This document shows positions 1 through 7,686 of a stretch of 11,286 nt of DNA, piece by piece (the stretch's first letter is position 1; every line of letters begins with the position of its first letter). The stretch comes from Ferrimonas sp044433165 (GTDB lineage Bacteria; Pseudomonadota; Gammaproteobacteria; Enterobacterales; Shewanellaceae). The position numbers and the translations under genes are program-made. The notes below the pieces were generated by a model. The model was not told the origin of the DNA and did not search any database. It was given only the letters and a program-made list of their open reading frames with translations. The stretch covers positions 1 to 11,286 of the forward strand of contig JAWXTX010000089.1 of the NCBI GenBank assembly GCA_044433165.1, given 5' to 3'.

Positions 1-1578
1 TATCGCGTGAAGAGATCCTTTGCGGTAAAGGTTTGCTTGATGCTCAAGATCATAGCGATCTATATTGGTAAATGATGAGATCATTTTCTCTGGTTCACTC
101 ATGAACGGCATTGGGTTTCTTACCCAAGCATCGACCGATTTAGCAGGAATAAATGGGCTATCAATGTTTTCTATAATCATATCATTAACAACTCGATGTC
201 TTTCTTGATGTGTTAATGAAGCATACGGAATACCACAAAATGCTTGAATTCTATCTTTCGCTTCCTTGGCGGCAGAGCGTTTATAATCAACGGTCATTTC
301 TTTAGCCATTGTAACTAAAAATCCATCTGATTTACCTGCTTGAATCTCTTCTTTAAAAGCAGCTAAGTACCATGTTTTCATTCCTGAATCTAAATCTAAA
401 AAGAATCGTGTTTTCTTAGCGTTTTGAGTTAACTTTTTAATTAAAAAGAAATGTGCCGCCATTGTATATTCATTATGAACTTCCATGCCTTTTACTGGGA
501 TGTCAGTATCTTTACCAAGATTTTCAGATGATGAAAATTCATCTGCAAATCCTTCGCTGGTTTTAATTTCTATATATTCCTCTTGTGAACCTGCCAGCTT
601 TTCTTTTCTTTTACGCATTTCTTTTTGAGATGCATCAAAATCACTTTTTAGCCAAACTCTAGCAAACTTTCTATTCTGCTTTAGCTCCTTATAGTCGCCA
701 ATAGCTAAAGACTCTTCCTCTGTTTCTTGCGGGTCCATATCTGGATCATAATTAAAGGTAAAAGCGAATACATAGTTGCTGGCTAAATCTGCTGTTCCAA
801 TCCCGTAAAATTCACAATTTTTCTTACTCTTCCTATTGGTCCAATTACTTTTATGTACTTGTCTATCGGTGCATAAATATAGGCTATCAAAGGATTTACT
901 TTCAAAGAGTTTTCTTTCTCTATCTGCGACAAACGCTAGGCATTGCCTGTGAATAAAATCAATTCTTCGATAGATCATCCCCATGCTCATATCTAATTTG
1001 AATTCGATCTGACGCAATGGTGATTTTCCTACAAGCTCTTTAAAAAATAGTTTGTTTAGTTCTGGTCTTTCATGAGGGCGATTAATAGGCTTATCTACGA
1101 ATGAAGTTCTACAGATATTACAGAAAAACCTTTGAGTGCCTTTAGCTGTTTTTCCACGCTTTTTTATTTTACTAATGCCAGTAATATGAGAATCACAATC
1201 GGGATTAATACAAATAGAACCAGTTTCACTGAGGTAAGAACTAATGCGCTCATATTCTTCATGAACTGCTTGATTGCTCTTTAAAATGTAATGTACTTGA
1301 TTTTTTGTCTGAGAGGTTTGATTGATTATTTCACAGCTACGACATTTGATTGATGAAATGCCATTTGAACCACCAGTAATGAGATAAAAAGGGTCTGATT
1401 CTCTTACTTGACGATTTAATTTATTTTTATTATATTCTTTATATATTTCAGTTTCTTGGGCTTGCTCTGGCGTTAAGCCAAAATTCTCACATCTAGTAAA
1501 CTTACAACAATTCACCTGAATTCCTTTGAACTCTTTCGGTATCCTTGGATGCTTATCTTGGCAAGATTTTTTGCTCAT
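1..1578 (-). CDS. Probable DDE-type transposase / insertion-element protein with two zinc ribbons (C-terminus cut by window edge)
   Basis: All 526 codons from the ATG at 1578 to base 1 are open, so the 3' end lies outside the window. Visible motifs: a first cysteine cluster (C24, C25, C30, then C79-x2-C82); a second C4 ribbon (C123-x4-C128, then C153-x2-C156-x3-F) of the type seen at the N-terminus of IS1/IS1595-like transposases; a helix-turn-helix-like stretch at about residues 181-213; and an RNase-H-like region with candidate acidic residues D238 (in LCTDRQ) and D395 or D397 (in FLDLDSG), the final acidic residue possibly being E495 or E497. No Shine-Dalgarno precedes the ATG. An in-frame GTG at residue 22 has an AAAGGA six bases upstream, but starting there would drop the residues just before C24. 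The gene is AT-rich with A/T-ending codons, unlike its neighbours, which suggests recent transfer. The transposase role is inferred from domain order. I cannot assign an IS family. A non-mobile DNA-binding protein remains possible. Confidence 0.72.
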   Translation of the reverse strand, partial: MSKKSCQDKHPRIPKEFKGIQVNCCKFTRCENFGLTPEQAQETEIYKEYNKNKLNRQVRESDPFYLITGGSNGISSIKCRSCEIINQTSQTKNQVHYILKSNQAVHEEYERISSYLSETGSICINPDCDSHITGISKIKKRGKTAKGTQRFFCNICRTSFVDKPINRPHERPELNKLFFKELVGKSPLRQIEFKLDMSMGMIYRRIDFIHRQCLAFVADRERKLFESKSFDSLYLCTDRQVHKSNWTNRKSKKNCEFYGIGTADLASNYVFAFTFNYDPDMDPQETEEESLAIGDYKELKQNRKFARVWLKSDFDASQKEMRKRKEKLAGSQEEYIEIKTSEGFADEFSSSENLGKDTDIPVKGMEVHNEYTMAAHFFLIKKLTQNAKKTRFFLDLDSGMKTWYLAAFKEEIQAGKSDGFLVTMAKEMTVDYKRSAAKEAKDRIQAFCGIPYASLTHQERHRVVNDMIIENIDSPFIPAKSVDAWVRNPMPFMSEPEKMISSFTNIDRYDLEHQANLYRKGSLHAI

Positions 1579-1586
1579 AAAAAAAG

Positions 1587-1595
1587 TGCTACACT
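1587..1595 (+). promoter_or_regulatory. Mirror extended -10 facing right
   Basis: The plus strand reads TGCTACACT, the symmetric counterpart of the minus-strand box, with four of six matches to TATAAT and the TGn extension. There is no recognisable -35 and no gene directly downstream on this strand, only the hairpin at 1664-1687. It may be active or may simply result from the dyad symmetry. Confidence 0.22.
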
Positions 1596-1610
1596 GACTG
1601 AATGTACAGT

Positions 1611-1619
1611 AGTATAGCA
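1611..1619 (-). promoter_or_regulatory. Extended -10 promoter for the transposase-like gene
   Basis: The minus strand reads TGCTATACT, an extended -10 (TGn) with a hexamer matching TATAAT at five of six positions. No good -35 is visible 16-18 bp upstream, which is tolerated in extended -10 promoters. Predicted transcription would begin near 1604, giving a leader of about 25 nt with no ribosome-binding site. The element lies inside the right arm of the inverted repeat, so a protein bound to the repeat would block it. Confidence 0.4.
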
Positions 1620-1663
1620 CCTTGTAGATGGATAGCTAGTTTTTAGATCCACGTATCCGTATC

Positions 1664-1687
1664 AGCTTGCCTTAATGGCGCTTTTTT
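1664..1687 (+). terminator. Rho-independent-like terminator facing right
   Basis: AGC and GCC (with a 2-nt TT bulge between them) pair with GGC and GCT around a TTAAT loop, followed by a run of six T. It lies 34 bp beyond the 3' end of the minus-strand ABC transporter gene and has no coding region upstream on its own strand inside the window. It might stop transcription leaving the element, or be the remnant terminator of a gene displaced by insertion. The stem is short. Confidence 0.4.
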
Positions 1688-1720
1688 GTTAGGGCTGCCA
1701 CCATAGGCCGCGGAACATGA

Positions 1721-3562
1721 CTAGCCGTGACTCTCCGCCTCACCTAAGAAGCCACCGGTTTGATGACGCCACAATTGCGCATAGATCCCATTATGGGCCA
1801 ACAATTGTTGGTGGGTACCTTGTTCCACAATGCGCCCTTTATCCATAACAACCAGTCTATCCATAGCAGCAATCGTAGAAAGGCGGTGCGCAATCGCAAT
1901 CACGGTTTTCCCTTGCATCAGCTCTTGCAAGCTGGCTTGAATGGCCGCTTCAACCTCCGAGTCCAGTGCTGAGGTCGCCTCATCTAATATCAGTATCGGC
2001 GCATCTTTTAATAATACCCGTGCAATACCAATGCGCTGTCGTTGTCCACCAGAGAGCTTAATGCCTCGCTCGCCCACTTGCGCATCTAACCCGCTCTGCC
2101 CTTCGTTATCTTGCAGTTGTGGAATAAAACCATCGGCATGCGCTTGCTGACAAGCCGCCCATAACTGCGCTTCACTCGCTTGCGGTGCACCGTATAAAAT
2201 GTTCTCGCGAATAGAGCGGTGTAACAAAGAGGTGTCTTGCGTTACCACCCCAATATTGCCCCGCAATGACTGTTGACTCACGGCCCCAATCGATTGGCCA
2301 TCAATTTGAATTTGTCCCTCTTCTAATTCATGCAAGCGCAGTAATAAATTCACCAGTGTTGATTTGCCCGAACCGGAGCGCCCAACAAGCCCGACTTTTT
2401 CACCAGCTCGGATCTGCAAATTAAAATTATCCAAAATCCGAGGCTGCTCGGCGTAACGAAACCCCACCTGCATAAACTCAATGGCCCCTTGATTGACACA
2501 AAGCGGCGGAGCATTCGGCGCATCTTCTATCGCAATGGGTTTTGACAACGTTTGCATGCCATCAACGACGGTTCCAAGGTTTTCAAATAACGAACCAATC
2601 TCCCACATAATCCATTTGGACATTCCCTGCAAACGCAGGGCAATACTGATGGCAACGGCAATCACCCCAACGCTGATGGCCGTATTCATCCATAAACCAA
2701 TCGACAAGGCTGCAATCCCAAAAAGTAGTAGATAATTGATGAGATCGACGCTCACACTAAAGGCCGTTGCCAAACGCATCTGGCGATACACCGTTACCAA
2801 AAAACCACGCATGCTGTTTTCGGCATAGCGCATTTCTGATTCACCATGGGAGAAAAGTTTGACTGTGGTGATGTTGGCGTAGCTATCCACAATTCGGCCG
2901 GTCATGATGGAACGTGCATCCGCTTGTTCCGTCGCCACTTGTTTCATCCGTGGCACAAATACCACTTGAATGGCGATGTACGCACAAAGCCACAATAAGA
3001 TAGGCAGCATCAGAATCAAATCGGAGCGGCCAATCATGATAAGCATTGAGCAAAAATAAACGGCGACGTATACCAACACATCCAACAGTTTCATCACGGT
3101 TTCACGCACCGCCAGTGCCGTTTGCAATACTTTGGTTGCCACCCGTCCAGCAAACTCATCGTGGTAAAATTGCATGCTCTGTTTTAAGAGGTAACGATGC
3201 GCCAGCCAGCGAATCGACATCGGGTAATTACCCAATAACGATTGATGCAATAACAGCGAATGCAGTAATGCCAATATCGGCAAGAGCAGCAGTACCACGG
3301 CCGCCATCAGCAACAAAGTATTGCCATGGATTGCCCAAAAGCTCTCTGGTTCATGGCTGGCTAACAGATCCACCAGTTCGCCCATAAAGCCCAGCAACGT
3401 CACTTCCACAATGGCAATCGCTGCACTCAACAAGGCCATAAACAGCAATGGCCATTCAAACCCGCGCGTATAATGGCGACAAAACGCCCATAATGTGGCT
3501 GGAGGTTGGCTTGGATCCTGTTCTGGGAATGGACGGGTAAATCCTTCAAACGCCTTAAACAT
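1721..3562 (-). CDS. Exporter-type half ABC transporter (fused permease and ATPase)
   Basis: Inner-membrane exporter of the MsbA/multidrug type, expected to work as a homodimer; the substrate cannot be read from sequence. The 613-aa protein has an N-terminal membrane domain with about six hydrophobic segments (roughly residues 30-320), then a complete nucleotide-binding domain: Walker A GRSGSGKST with K400, signature LSGGQ at 503-507, Walker B ILILDE with D527 and E528, and the H-loop His559. All catalytic elements are intact. I chose the ATG at 3562 because GGAG sits five bases upstream. The ATG at 3565 is too close to it, and the frame extends to a TTG at 3580 with no ribosome site. It lies downstream of sohB in the same orientation with a 127-bp gap, so co-transcription is possible. 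Confidence 0.9.
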   Translation of the reverse strand: MFKAFEGFTRPFPEQDPSQPPATLWAFCRHYTRGFEWPLLFMALLSAAIAIVEVTLLGFMGELVDLLASHEPESFWAIHGNTLLLMAAVVLLLLPILALLHSLLLHQSLLGNYPMSIRWLAHRYLLKQSMQFYHDEFAGRVATKVLQTALAVRETVMKLLDVLVYVAVYFCSMLIMIGRSDLILMLPILLWLCAYIAIQVVFVPRMKQVATEQADARSIMTGRIVDSYANITTVKLFSHGESEMRYAENSMRGFLVTVYRQMRLATAFSVSVDLINYLLLFGIAALSIGLWMNTAISVGVIAVAISIALRLQGMSKWIMWEIGSLFENLGTVVDGMQTLSKPIAIEDAPNAPPLCVNQGAIEFMQVGFRYAEQPRILDNFNLQIRAGEKVGLVGRSGSGKSTLVNLLLRLHELEEGQIQIDGQSIGAVSQQSLRGNIGVVTQDTSLLHRSIRENILYGAPQASEAQLWAACQQAHADGFIPQLQDNEGQSGLDAQVGERGIKLSGGQRQRIGIARVLLKDAPILILDEATSALDSEVEAAIQASLQELMQGKTVIAIAHRLSTIAAMDRLVVMDKGRIVEQGTHQQLLAHNGIYAQLWRHQTGGFLGEAESHG

Positions 3563-3631
3563 CATTGCTCCGCTTGGCAAAATTAACCGAGGACTGAGGG
3601 TTATGAATGGTGGGCAAATATTACGAAAGAA

Positions 3632-3653
3632 GCGTGGCAGATAGACACCACGC
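3632..3653 (-). terminator. Weak terminator-like hairpin after sohB
   Basis: GCGTGG and CCACGC form a 6-bp perfect stem around a 10-nt loop. On the minus strand it is followed by TTCTTTC, a broken U-tract. It sits between sohB and the ABC transporter gene and may partly uncouple them. Confidence 0.4.
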
Positions 3654-3689
3654 CCTACTCATAACAGTAAACTAAAACACACCCTGTAA

Positions 3690-4706
3690 TTAACGAGGTT
3701 GTTGGCCTAATTCCGCCAGCTTCAATGCCGAGCGCTCTAACACCACTTCAGCCGATTGCCCTACCCGTTGTGCCAGATTCTTTTTCTGCAGAAACTGCAA
3801 TTGCAAAATCGGCTTATCGCATTGCATCAAATAATCATCGGAGGTTTGCAGCGCATCAATCAGCCCAAGCTCTAGCGCCTGTTGGCCAAACCAATGCTCA
3901 CCAGTAGCAACTTTGGTTAAGTCCAGCTCAGGGCGATAGTTTGCGATGAATGCTTTAAACAGGCCATGAGTGTGCTCTAACTCTTGCTTGAATTTAGCGC
4001 GCGCTTCATCGCTGTTTTCACCAAACATGGTAATGGTGCGCTTAAACTCACCAGCGGTGTGCATTTCAAAATCAATATCATTTTTTTTCAAAAGTTTATT
4101 GAAATTAGGCAGCTGAGCGATAACCCCAATGGAACCCACAATCGCAAAGGGCGCGGCAATCACTTTATTGGCCACGCAGGCCATCATATAACCGCCGCTG
4201 GCCGCCACTTTATCCACCGCAATAGTCAAAGGAATGTTGGCTTGGCGTACGCGATCTAACTGACTGGCTGCCAGCCCATAAGCGTGCACCATGCCACCGC
4301 CACTTTCCAAGCGCACTAAGAGCTCATCTTTCTCTTCGGCAACGGTGAGTAATGCCGTGATCTCTTGACGCAAATTGGCGACCTCTGCTGCATCAATGCC
4401 GGCTTTAAAATCAATCACAAATAAGCGCCCTTCACGCGCTTGGCCTTTCTGGCTTTTGGCCTCCTCTTTGGCTTGCTGCTTTTCTTCTTTCGCTAACGCT
4501 TTGAGCGCTTCCTCTGAAAGGAATTCATGCTGCAGCTGTGCTTTATAAGACGCGAACTTAGCACTCAAATCGCGAATTTTTAGGGTGCCTTTTTCATCAC
4601 TGCTGCTCTTTTTGGTTGCCGCAATCACAAGGATTACCGCGGTAATCGCCACCACAATGGTAATGGCTTTGGCTAAAAACAAGCCGTATTCAAATAAAAA
4701 TTCCAA
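3690..4706 (-). CDS. sohB: SohB, S49-family inner-membrane serine peptidase
   Basis: Membrane-anchored protease related to SppA (signal peptide peptidase), using a Ser-Lys dyad. The 338-aa protein begins with a single hydrophobic anchor (about residues 11-31), followed by a charged, probably coiled region rich in K, E, A and Q (about 40-92) and the S49 domain. Likely catalytic residues are S170 in KVAASGGYM and K222 in GEFKRT, with the GSIGVIAQ motif between them. The start codon is TTG, supported by GGAG six bases upstream and by the close fit of the first residues (EYGLFLAK) to E. coli SohB, which begins MELLSEYGLFLAK. An A8 tract in the coding strand (4081-4088) encodes Lys-Lys-Asn; the frame is intact. 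No convincing promoter was found in the 197 bp upstream. Confidence 0.95.
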   Translation of the reverse strand: MEFLFEYGLFLAKAITIVVAITAVILVIAATKKSSSDEKGTLKIRDLSAKFASYKAQLQHEFLSEEALKALAKEEKQQAKEEAKSQKGQAREGRLFVIDFKAGIDAAEVANLRQEITALLTVAEEKDELLVRLESGGGMVHAYGLAASQLDRVRQANIPLTIAVDKVAASGGYMMACVANKVIAAPFAIVGSIGVIAQLPNFNKLLKKNDIDFEMHTAGEFKRTITMFGENSDEARAKFKQELEHTHGLFKAFIANYRPELDLTKVATGEHWFGQQALELGLIDALQTSDDYLMQCDKPILQLQFLQKKNLAQRVGQSAEVVLERSALKLAELGQQPR

Positions 4707-4839
4707 GGTCTACTCCGCTCGGGTTAAGTGGGGCTTCAGTATCATTTGCCATCAAGCCCATACCAGCCAGCTGCGAATAAGCCAGTAAGCGATAAACTTA
4801 CCTGAAGATTGCGCCAGCGAGGCCTAGTCTAGCGGATCC

Positions 4840-4863
4840 AAAAAGCCCAGCATATGCTGGGCT
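4840..4863 (-). terminator. Strong rho-independent terminator of the lipase gene
   Basis: A perfect 20-bp palindrome (4844-4863, half-site AGCCCAGCAT) is followed on the minus strand by a run of five T. It lies 41 bp past the lipase stop codon, so it should end that transcript and separate it from sohB. Confidence 0.85.
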
Positions 4864-4903
4864 AACAATGAGTTACTAAAAAAAGCAGCATTAAGCCTGC
4901 GCG

Positions 4904-7426
4904 TTATTCCGCCACATTACATTCGCCGTCTAAAATGATGCAGCCATTATCGATGGGCAACATCAAACCCTCCGATGCCGCGAAGGTAACAACTTGGGCT
5001 TGCATCTCAACCGTGGCAGCCAAGGCATTAGCCGCAGTTAATGCACCATCCAAGGCCGCAGGTACGGCAGGATTAACCAAAGAGCTGTGGTGACCTTGAG
5101 TGAATCGTACCGCTCCGCTGATCCCGGTGTTCCCATCTGCGCTGAGCGTCGTACCGCTAACGGCGCCTAATTCGAGGGCACGAATTAAAGGCTCGGTGCC
5201 CGATAATGGGAAAGAGGCCACTTGATTGGGGATCACTAAATCCGCCGCAACGCTTTCATTGCCTACAATTTCAATCAAATGGACTGGGGTTTGTGCCGCA
5301 GCAAGCATGGCACCGTAATTAATGGGATCAATCGCATCAATAGCGGTTTGCGAAGCCAGCGCAAAGGCTGGCAACACATCACGTTGAATTACCGCATAAG
5401 TGGCATCACAGGTTTCATTACTCACAATCCCACCGGTATCCGCATCAACACAACTCGGAGCAACTTCAGCCATTAAACTGCTTTGTAAAATTGGGCCAAA
5501 CGTCTCTGAACCAACAAAAGTGCCAGCCAAACCGGCAGAGGGCGCCACTAAAGAAACCGCATTAAACGCATACGGATTACTGCCTAACGTGGCTTCATCC
5601 CAACTGCCGGCCAACGCGCTGACACTGGTGCCCACAATGCCACCCAAGCTCAGCCCCTGAAGGCTGACTTTAGTGGCATCAAGCAAGGGTTGATTTAATG
5701 TTGAGACACTAGCGAGGTATTGCTGAGTCATGCTTAGACGCAGCGCCAATTGATCCAAAATCGCTTGGCGGAAGTTATCGCGGTTGGTTAACCCACTGTC
5801 GATTTTAACAAACAATAATGGCGAACCTTGGGCATATTCGGCCCCAAGGCTGCCATCCGTTGCGCTTAATTCGTACACCCCGTTGCCTGTTAAGTCGAAG
5901 CTGCGCTCACCATGCAGGGGCATATCGATGGTTATCGTCGCAAGCCCTGCGGAAGCATAACTGGCTGCAACCGGTAAAGTGGTATTTTTATTGCCACCTA
6001 ACCCATGCAGCGTCATGACCGTTGGCCAACCGCCCATAGGTTGCGCTAAATTCACCCCAAGCATGGCCATTTTTTCCACATTGGGTAAGGTAATTTGCAC
6101 GGGAATATCAACTCGATGTTCATTCGCCATGCAATTGATCAAAGTGAATGCTCCACAGGGGTTTGGCACCGGATTAAAGCGTGTGAGGTGTTTGGTTTCA
6201 TCAACCGCTGCGCCAGAACTCAAACGATAACTCGACCCAACTAATAAAGAGGGATCATTCAAGGCTGCTACGGGATCAATACCTTGTGCACTGGCTTGAG
6301 TAGAATATTCTTCTAGTAACAGCGCCCCAGAATCCAACTGTTGCAATACCGCTAATGGGCTATCACCCAAGGCATGCCAACGGCTATTCACTTCGGGGTT
6401 TTCTGCGGTGGGCACGGTTAAATAATAGGGCAAGGTCAAGGTTGCACTATAAATATCGGTCGCATTGGCTAAGGCATAGGTTGTGCCCATCTCTGCGGTG
6501 AGTCCTAATGCTTGAGCAACGGTATACCCTGTTGCCGTTGGCGTGGTCATGCTCGGTGCGAATAATGGGGAGATCGCCACTTGGGGGCTCTCTCCATTTA
6601 ACGCCCCATCGGCCATTAACTGCATGGTGGTCTGCGCGACATTCGGCACCGATTGAGTGGTAAAGACGCCGGCATACGTCACGCTATCACTGTCGACTGA
6701 GTGGCTATCGGCCAACTTCGCCAAATAATCTTCTAATAAATATTTTAGCGTCAGTTGGTCATCGCTAAAGCCGCGTAAATCCAGCAATAGCTGCTCGTAG
6801 CTGCTCGAGCCTAATATGGGTTCACCATCAGTATCTCGCAACGCTTTGGTGGTGATATACAAATAACTGCTGCTGGGGTTCAATGCACGTAACGGCACAA
6901 TCGCTATGCTATTACCTGTTGCACTGAGCGCGAAATCTTGACCATAAATCAGCTCTTCTCCTACATGGCAAACACTCAACGAAGGCTGTGCAGCACAAGC
7001 ACCCGTTGTATCGGTTGTTAAAGGCCCACCTAAGATCACTTCAAACAAGCGTACTCCCTCTCCGGCTAGCACACTGTTTTCATCCAATTCAGCCGCCCCT
7101 TCGGCAACCTCAATGTCAATGCTAATTGGGCTACTGGTTGACCAACCGTCTTGTCCACCCAGTGCTAAAGTGGGATCGGTATAGTCTGTTGCCCCTCCCA
7201 TTTCCCCAGGAATGGCAAGCGTTCCATCCAGCGTACCAAGAAAAAGTAAATCATTTGGCAGTGGGATCACCCCTTCCGCGGGGTCCCAGACAATCCGGCT
7301 GTTGGCCACAGCAGCATTGCCGTTACTACCACTAAGCTCATCGAGATAATCCGCTTGATTGTCGCCTTCACAACCCATTAAGGCTAGGGCCGACGTAACC
7401 GCAATGGTCAGAGTCAGTTGTTTCAT
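4904..7426 (-). CDS. Surface lipoprotein lipase/phospholipase, Pla-1/cef (VolA) family
   Basis: The 840-aa precursor has a lipoprotein signal peptide: K3-less short N-region MKQ, hydrophobic core, then the lipobox LMGC with Cys19 as the lipidated residue. The next residue is Glu rather than Asp, which favours outer-membrane sorting. Residues about 20-470 match the N-terminal half of Pla-1/VolA proteins as I remember them. The C-terminal half is an alpha/beta hydrolase with nucleophile Ser593 in GLSLG, an upstream MPLHG motif, and a likely catalytic His (779 or 780) in TQGHHSSL. Two late cysteines (829 and 836) could form a disulphide. Family members cleave acyl chains from (lyso)phospholipids, and V. 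cholerae VolA does so at the cell surface. The start at 7426 is fixed by GGGGAG five bases upstream and by the signal peptide; the frame remains open to 7576 without a plausible start. The gene is flanked by sohB and the divergent yciK. Confidence 0.88.
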   Translation of the reverse strand: MKQLTLTIAVTSALALMGCEGDNQADYLDELSGSNGNAAVANSRIVWDPAEGVIPLPNDLLFLGTLDGTLAIPGEMGGATDYTDPTLALGGQDGWSTSSPISIDIEVAEGAAELDENSVLAGEGVRLFEVILGGPLTTDTTGACAAQPSLSVCHVGEELIYGQDFALSATGNSIAIVPLRALNPSSSYLYITTKALRDTDGEPILGSSSYEQLLLDLRGFSDDQLTLKYLLEDYLAKLADSHSVDSDSVTYAGVFTTQSVPNVAQTTMQLMADGALNGESPQVAISPLFAPSMTTPTATGYTVAQALGLTAEMGTTYALANATDIYSATLTLPYYLTVPTAENPEVNSRWHALGDSPLAVLQQLDSGALLLEEYSTQASAQGIDPVAALNDPSLLVGSSYRLSSGAAVDETKHLTRFNPVPNPCGAFTLINCMANEHRVDIPVQITLPNVEKMAMLGVNLAQPMGGWPTVMTLHGLGGNKNTTLPVAASYASAGLATITIDMPLHGERSFDLTGNGVYELSATDGSLGAEYAQGSPLLFVKIDSGLTNRDNFRQAILDQLALRLSMTQQYLASVSTLNQPLLDATKVSLQGLSLGGIVGTSVSALAGSWDEATLGSNPYAFNAVSLVAPSAGLAGTFVGSETFGPILQSSLMAEVAPSCVDADTGGIVSNETCDATYAVIQRDVLPAFALASQTAIDAIDPINYGAMLAAAQTPVHLIEIVGNESVAADLVIPNQVASFPLSGTEPLIRALELGAVSGTTLSADGNTGISGAVRFTQGHHSSLVNPAVPAALDGALTAANALAATVEMQAQVVTFAASEGLMLPIDNGCIILDGECNVAE

Positions 7427-7482
7427 TGTTACTCCCCAAAATATCTTTACTTTTATTTTGATGCCATCCATTGGCACAATGA

Positions 7483-7513
7483 CGGCAACAAAAGCGGCCT
7501 TTGTTGCCGCTTT
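7483..7513 (-). promoter_or_regulatory. Two mutually exclusive hairpins in the lipase leader
   Basis: Hairpin 1 pairs 7483-7492 with 7500-7509 (10 bp perfect, 7-nt loop). Hairpin 2 pairs 7491-7498 with 7506-7513 (8 bp perfect, 7-nt loop). They share bases, so only one can form at a time. They lie 57-87 bp upstream of the lipase start. Neither is followed by a U-run on either strand, so they do not look like ordinary terminators. If the lipase transcript begins upstream of 7513 they would form in its leader; otherwise they could be a DNA operator between the divergent genes. Confidence 0.45.
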
Positions 7514-7686
7514 GTTAAAGAAACTACCTGATAAACCAGTCACTTGCCACAGCCAAGCTGCACAAAAAAAGCGCAAGCGCCAATTTATCGGACAAGTTTT
7601 TTAATCGCGCGTTTAAAACAGCATTGATTTAGGTTTTATAACTTTTTTCATTTCAGTTAGTTGCAGTGATTCTGAAGGGAAACGCC

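Larger units (their letters stand above)
1586..1620. repeat. Imperfect inverted repeat, candidate element end or operator
   Basis: The left arm is 1586-1600 and the right arm 1607-1620, around a 6-nt loop. The arms agree at 13 of 14 paired positions, with one single-base bulge. The repeat lies just upstream of the transposase-like start and near the composition change, so it could be a subterminal inverted repeat of the element or the binding site of an autoregulator. The other end of the element is outside the window, so the role cannot be settled here. Confidence 0.6.

Noticed and set aside
3046..3387. A 113-codon plus-strand frame inside the ABC transporter gene
   Set aside because: It is antisense to the transmembrane part of a well-supported gene, has no ribosome site and shows no family motif.
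7427..7576. N-terminal extension of the lipase frame to 7576
   Set aside because: The extension would put 50 residues ahead of a textbook lipoprotein signal peptide, while a perfect GGGGAG site precedes the ATG at 7426.
7568..7582. A GCGC-rich short repeat followed on the minus strand by seven T, resembling a terminator
   Set aside because: The stem is only three or four pairs, including one G-U, and it would sit between divergent promoters with no upstream gene on that strand.
7359..7604. An 81-codon plus-strand frame over the lipase start and leader
   Set aside because: It crosses the lipase signal peptide on the opposite strand and the leader hairpins, with no recognisable domain and no convincing ribosome site.
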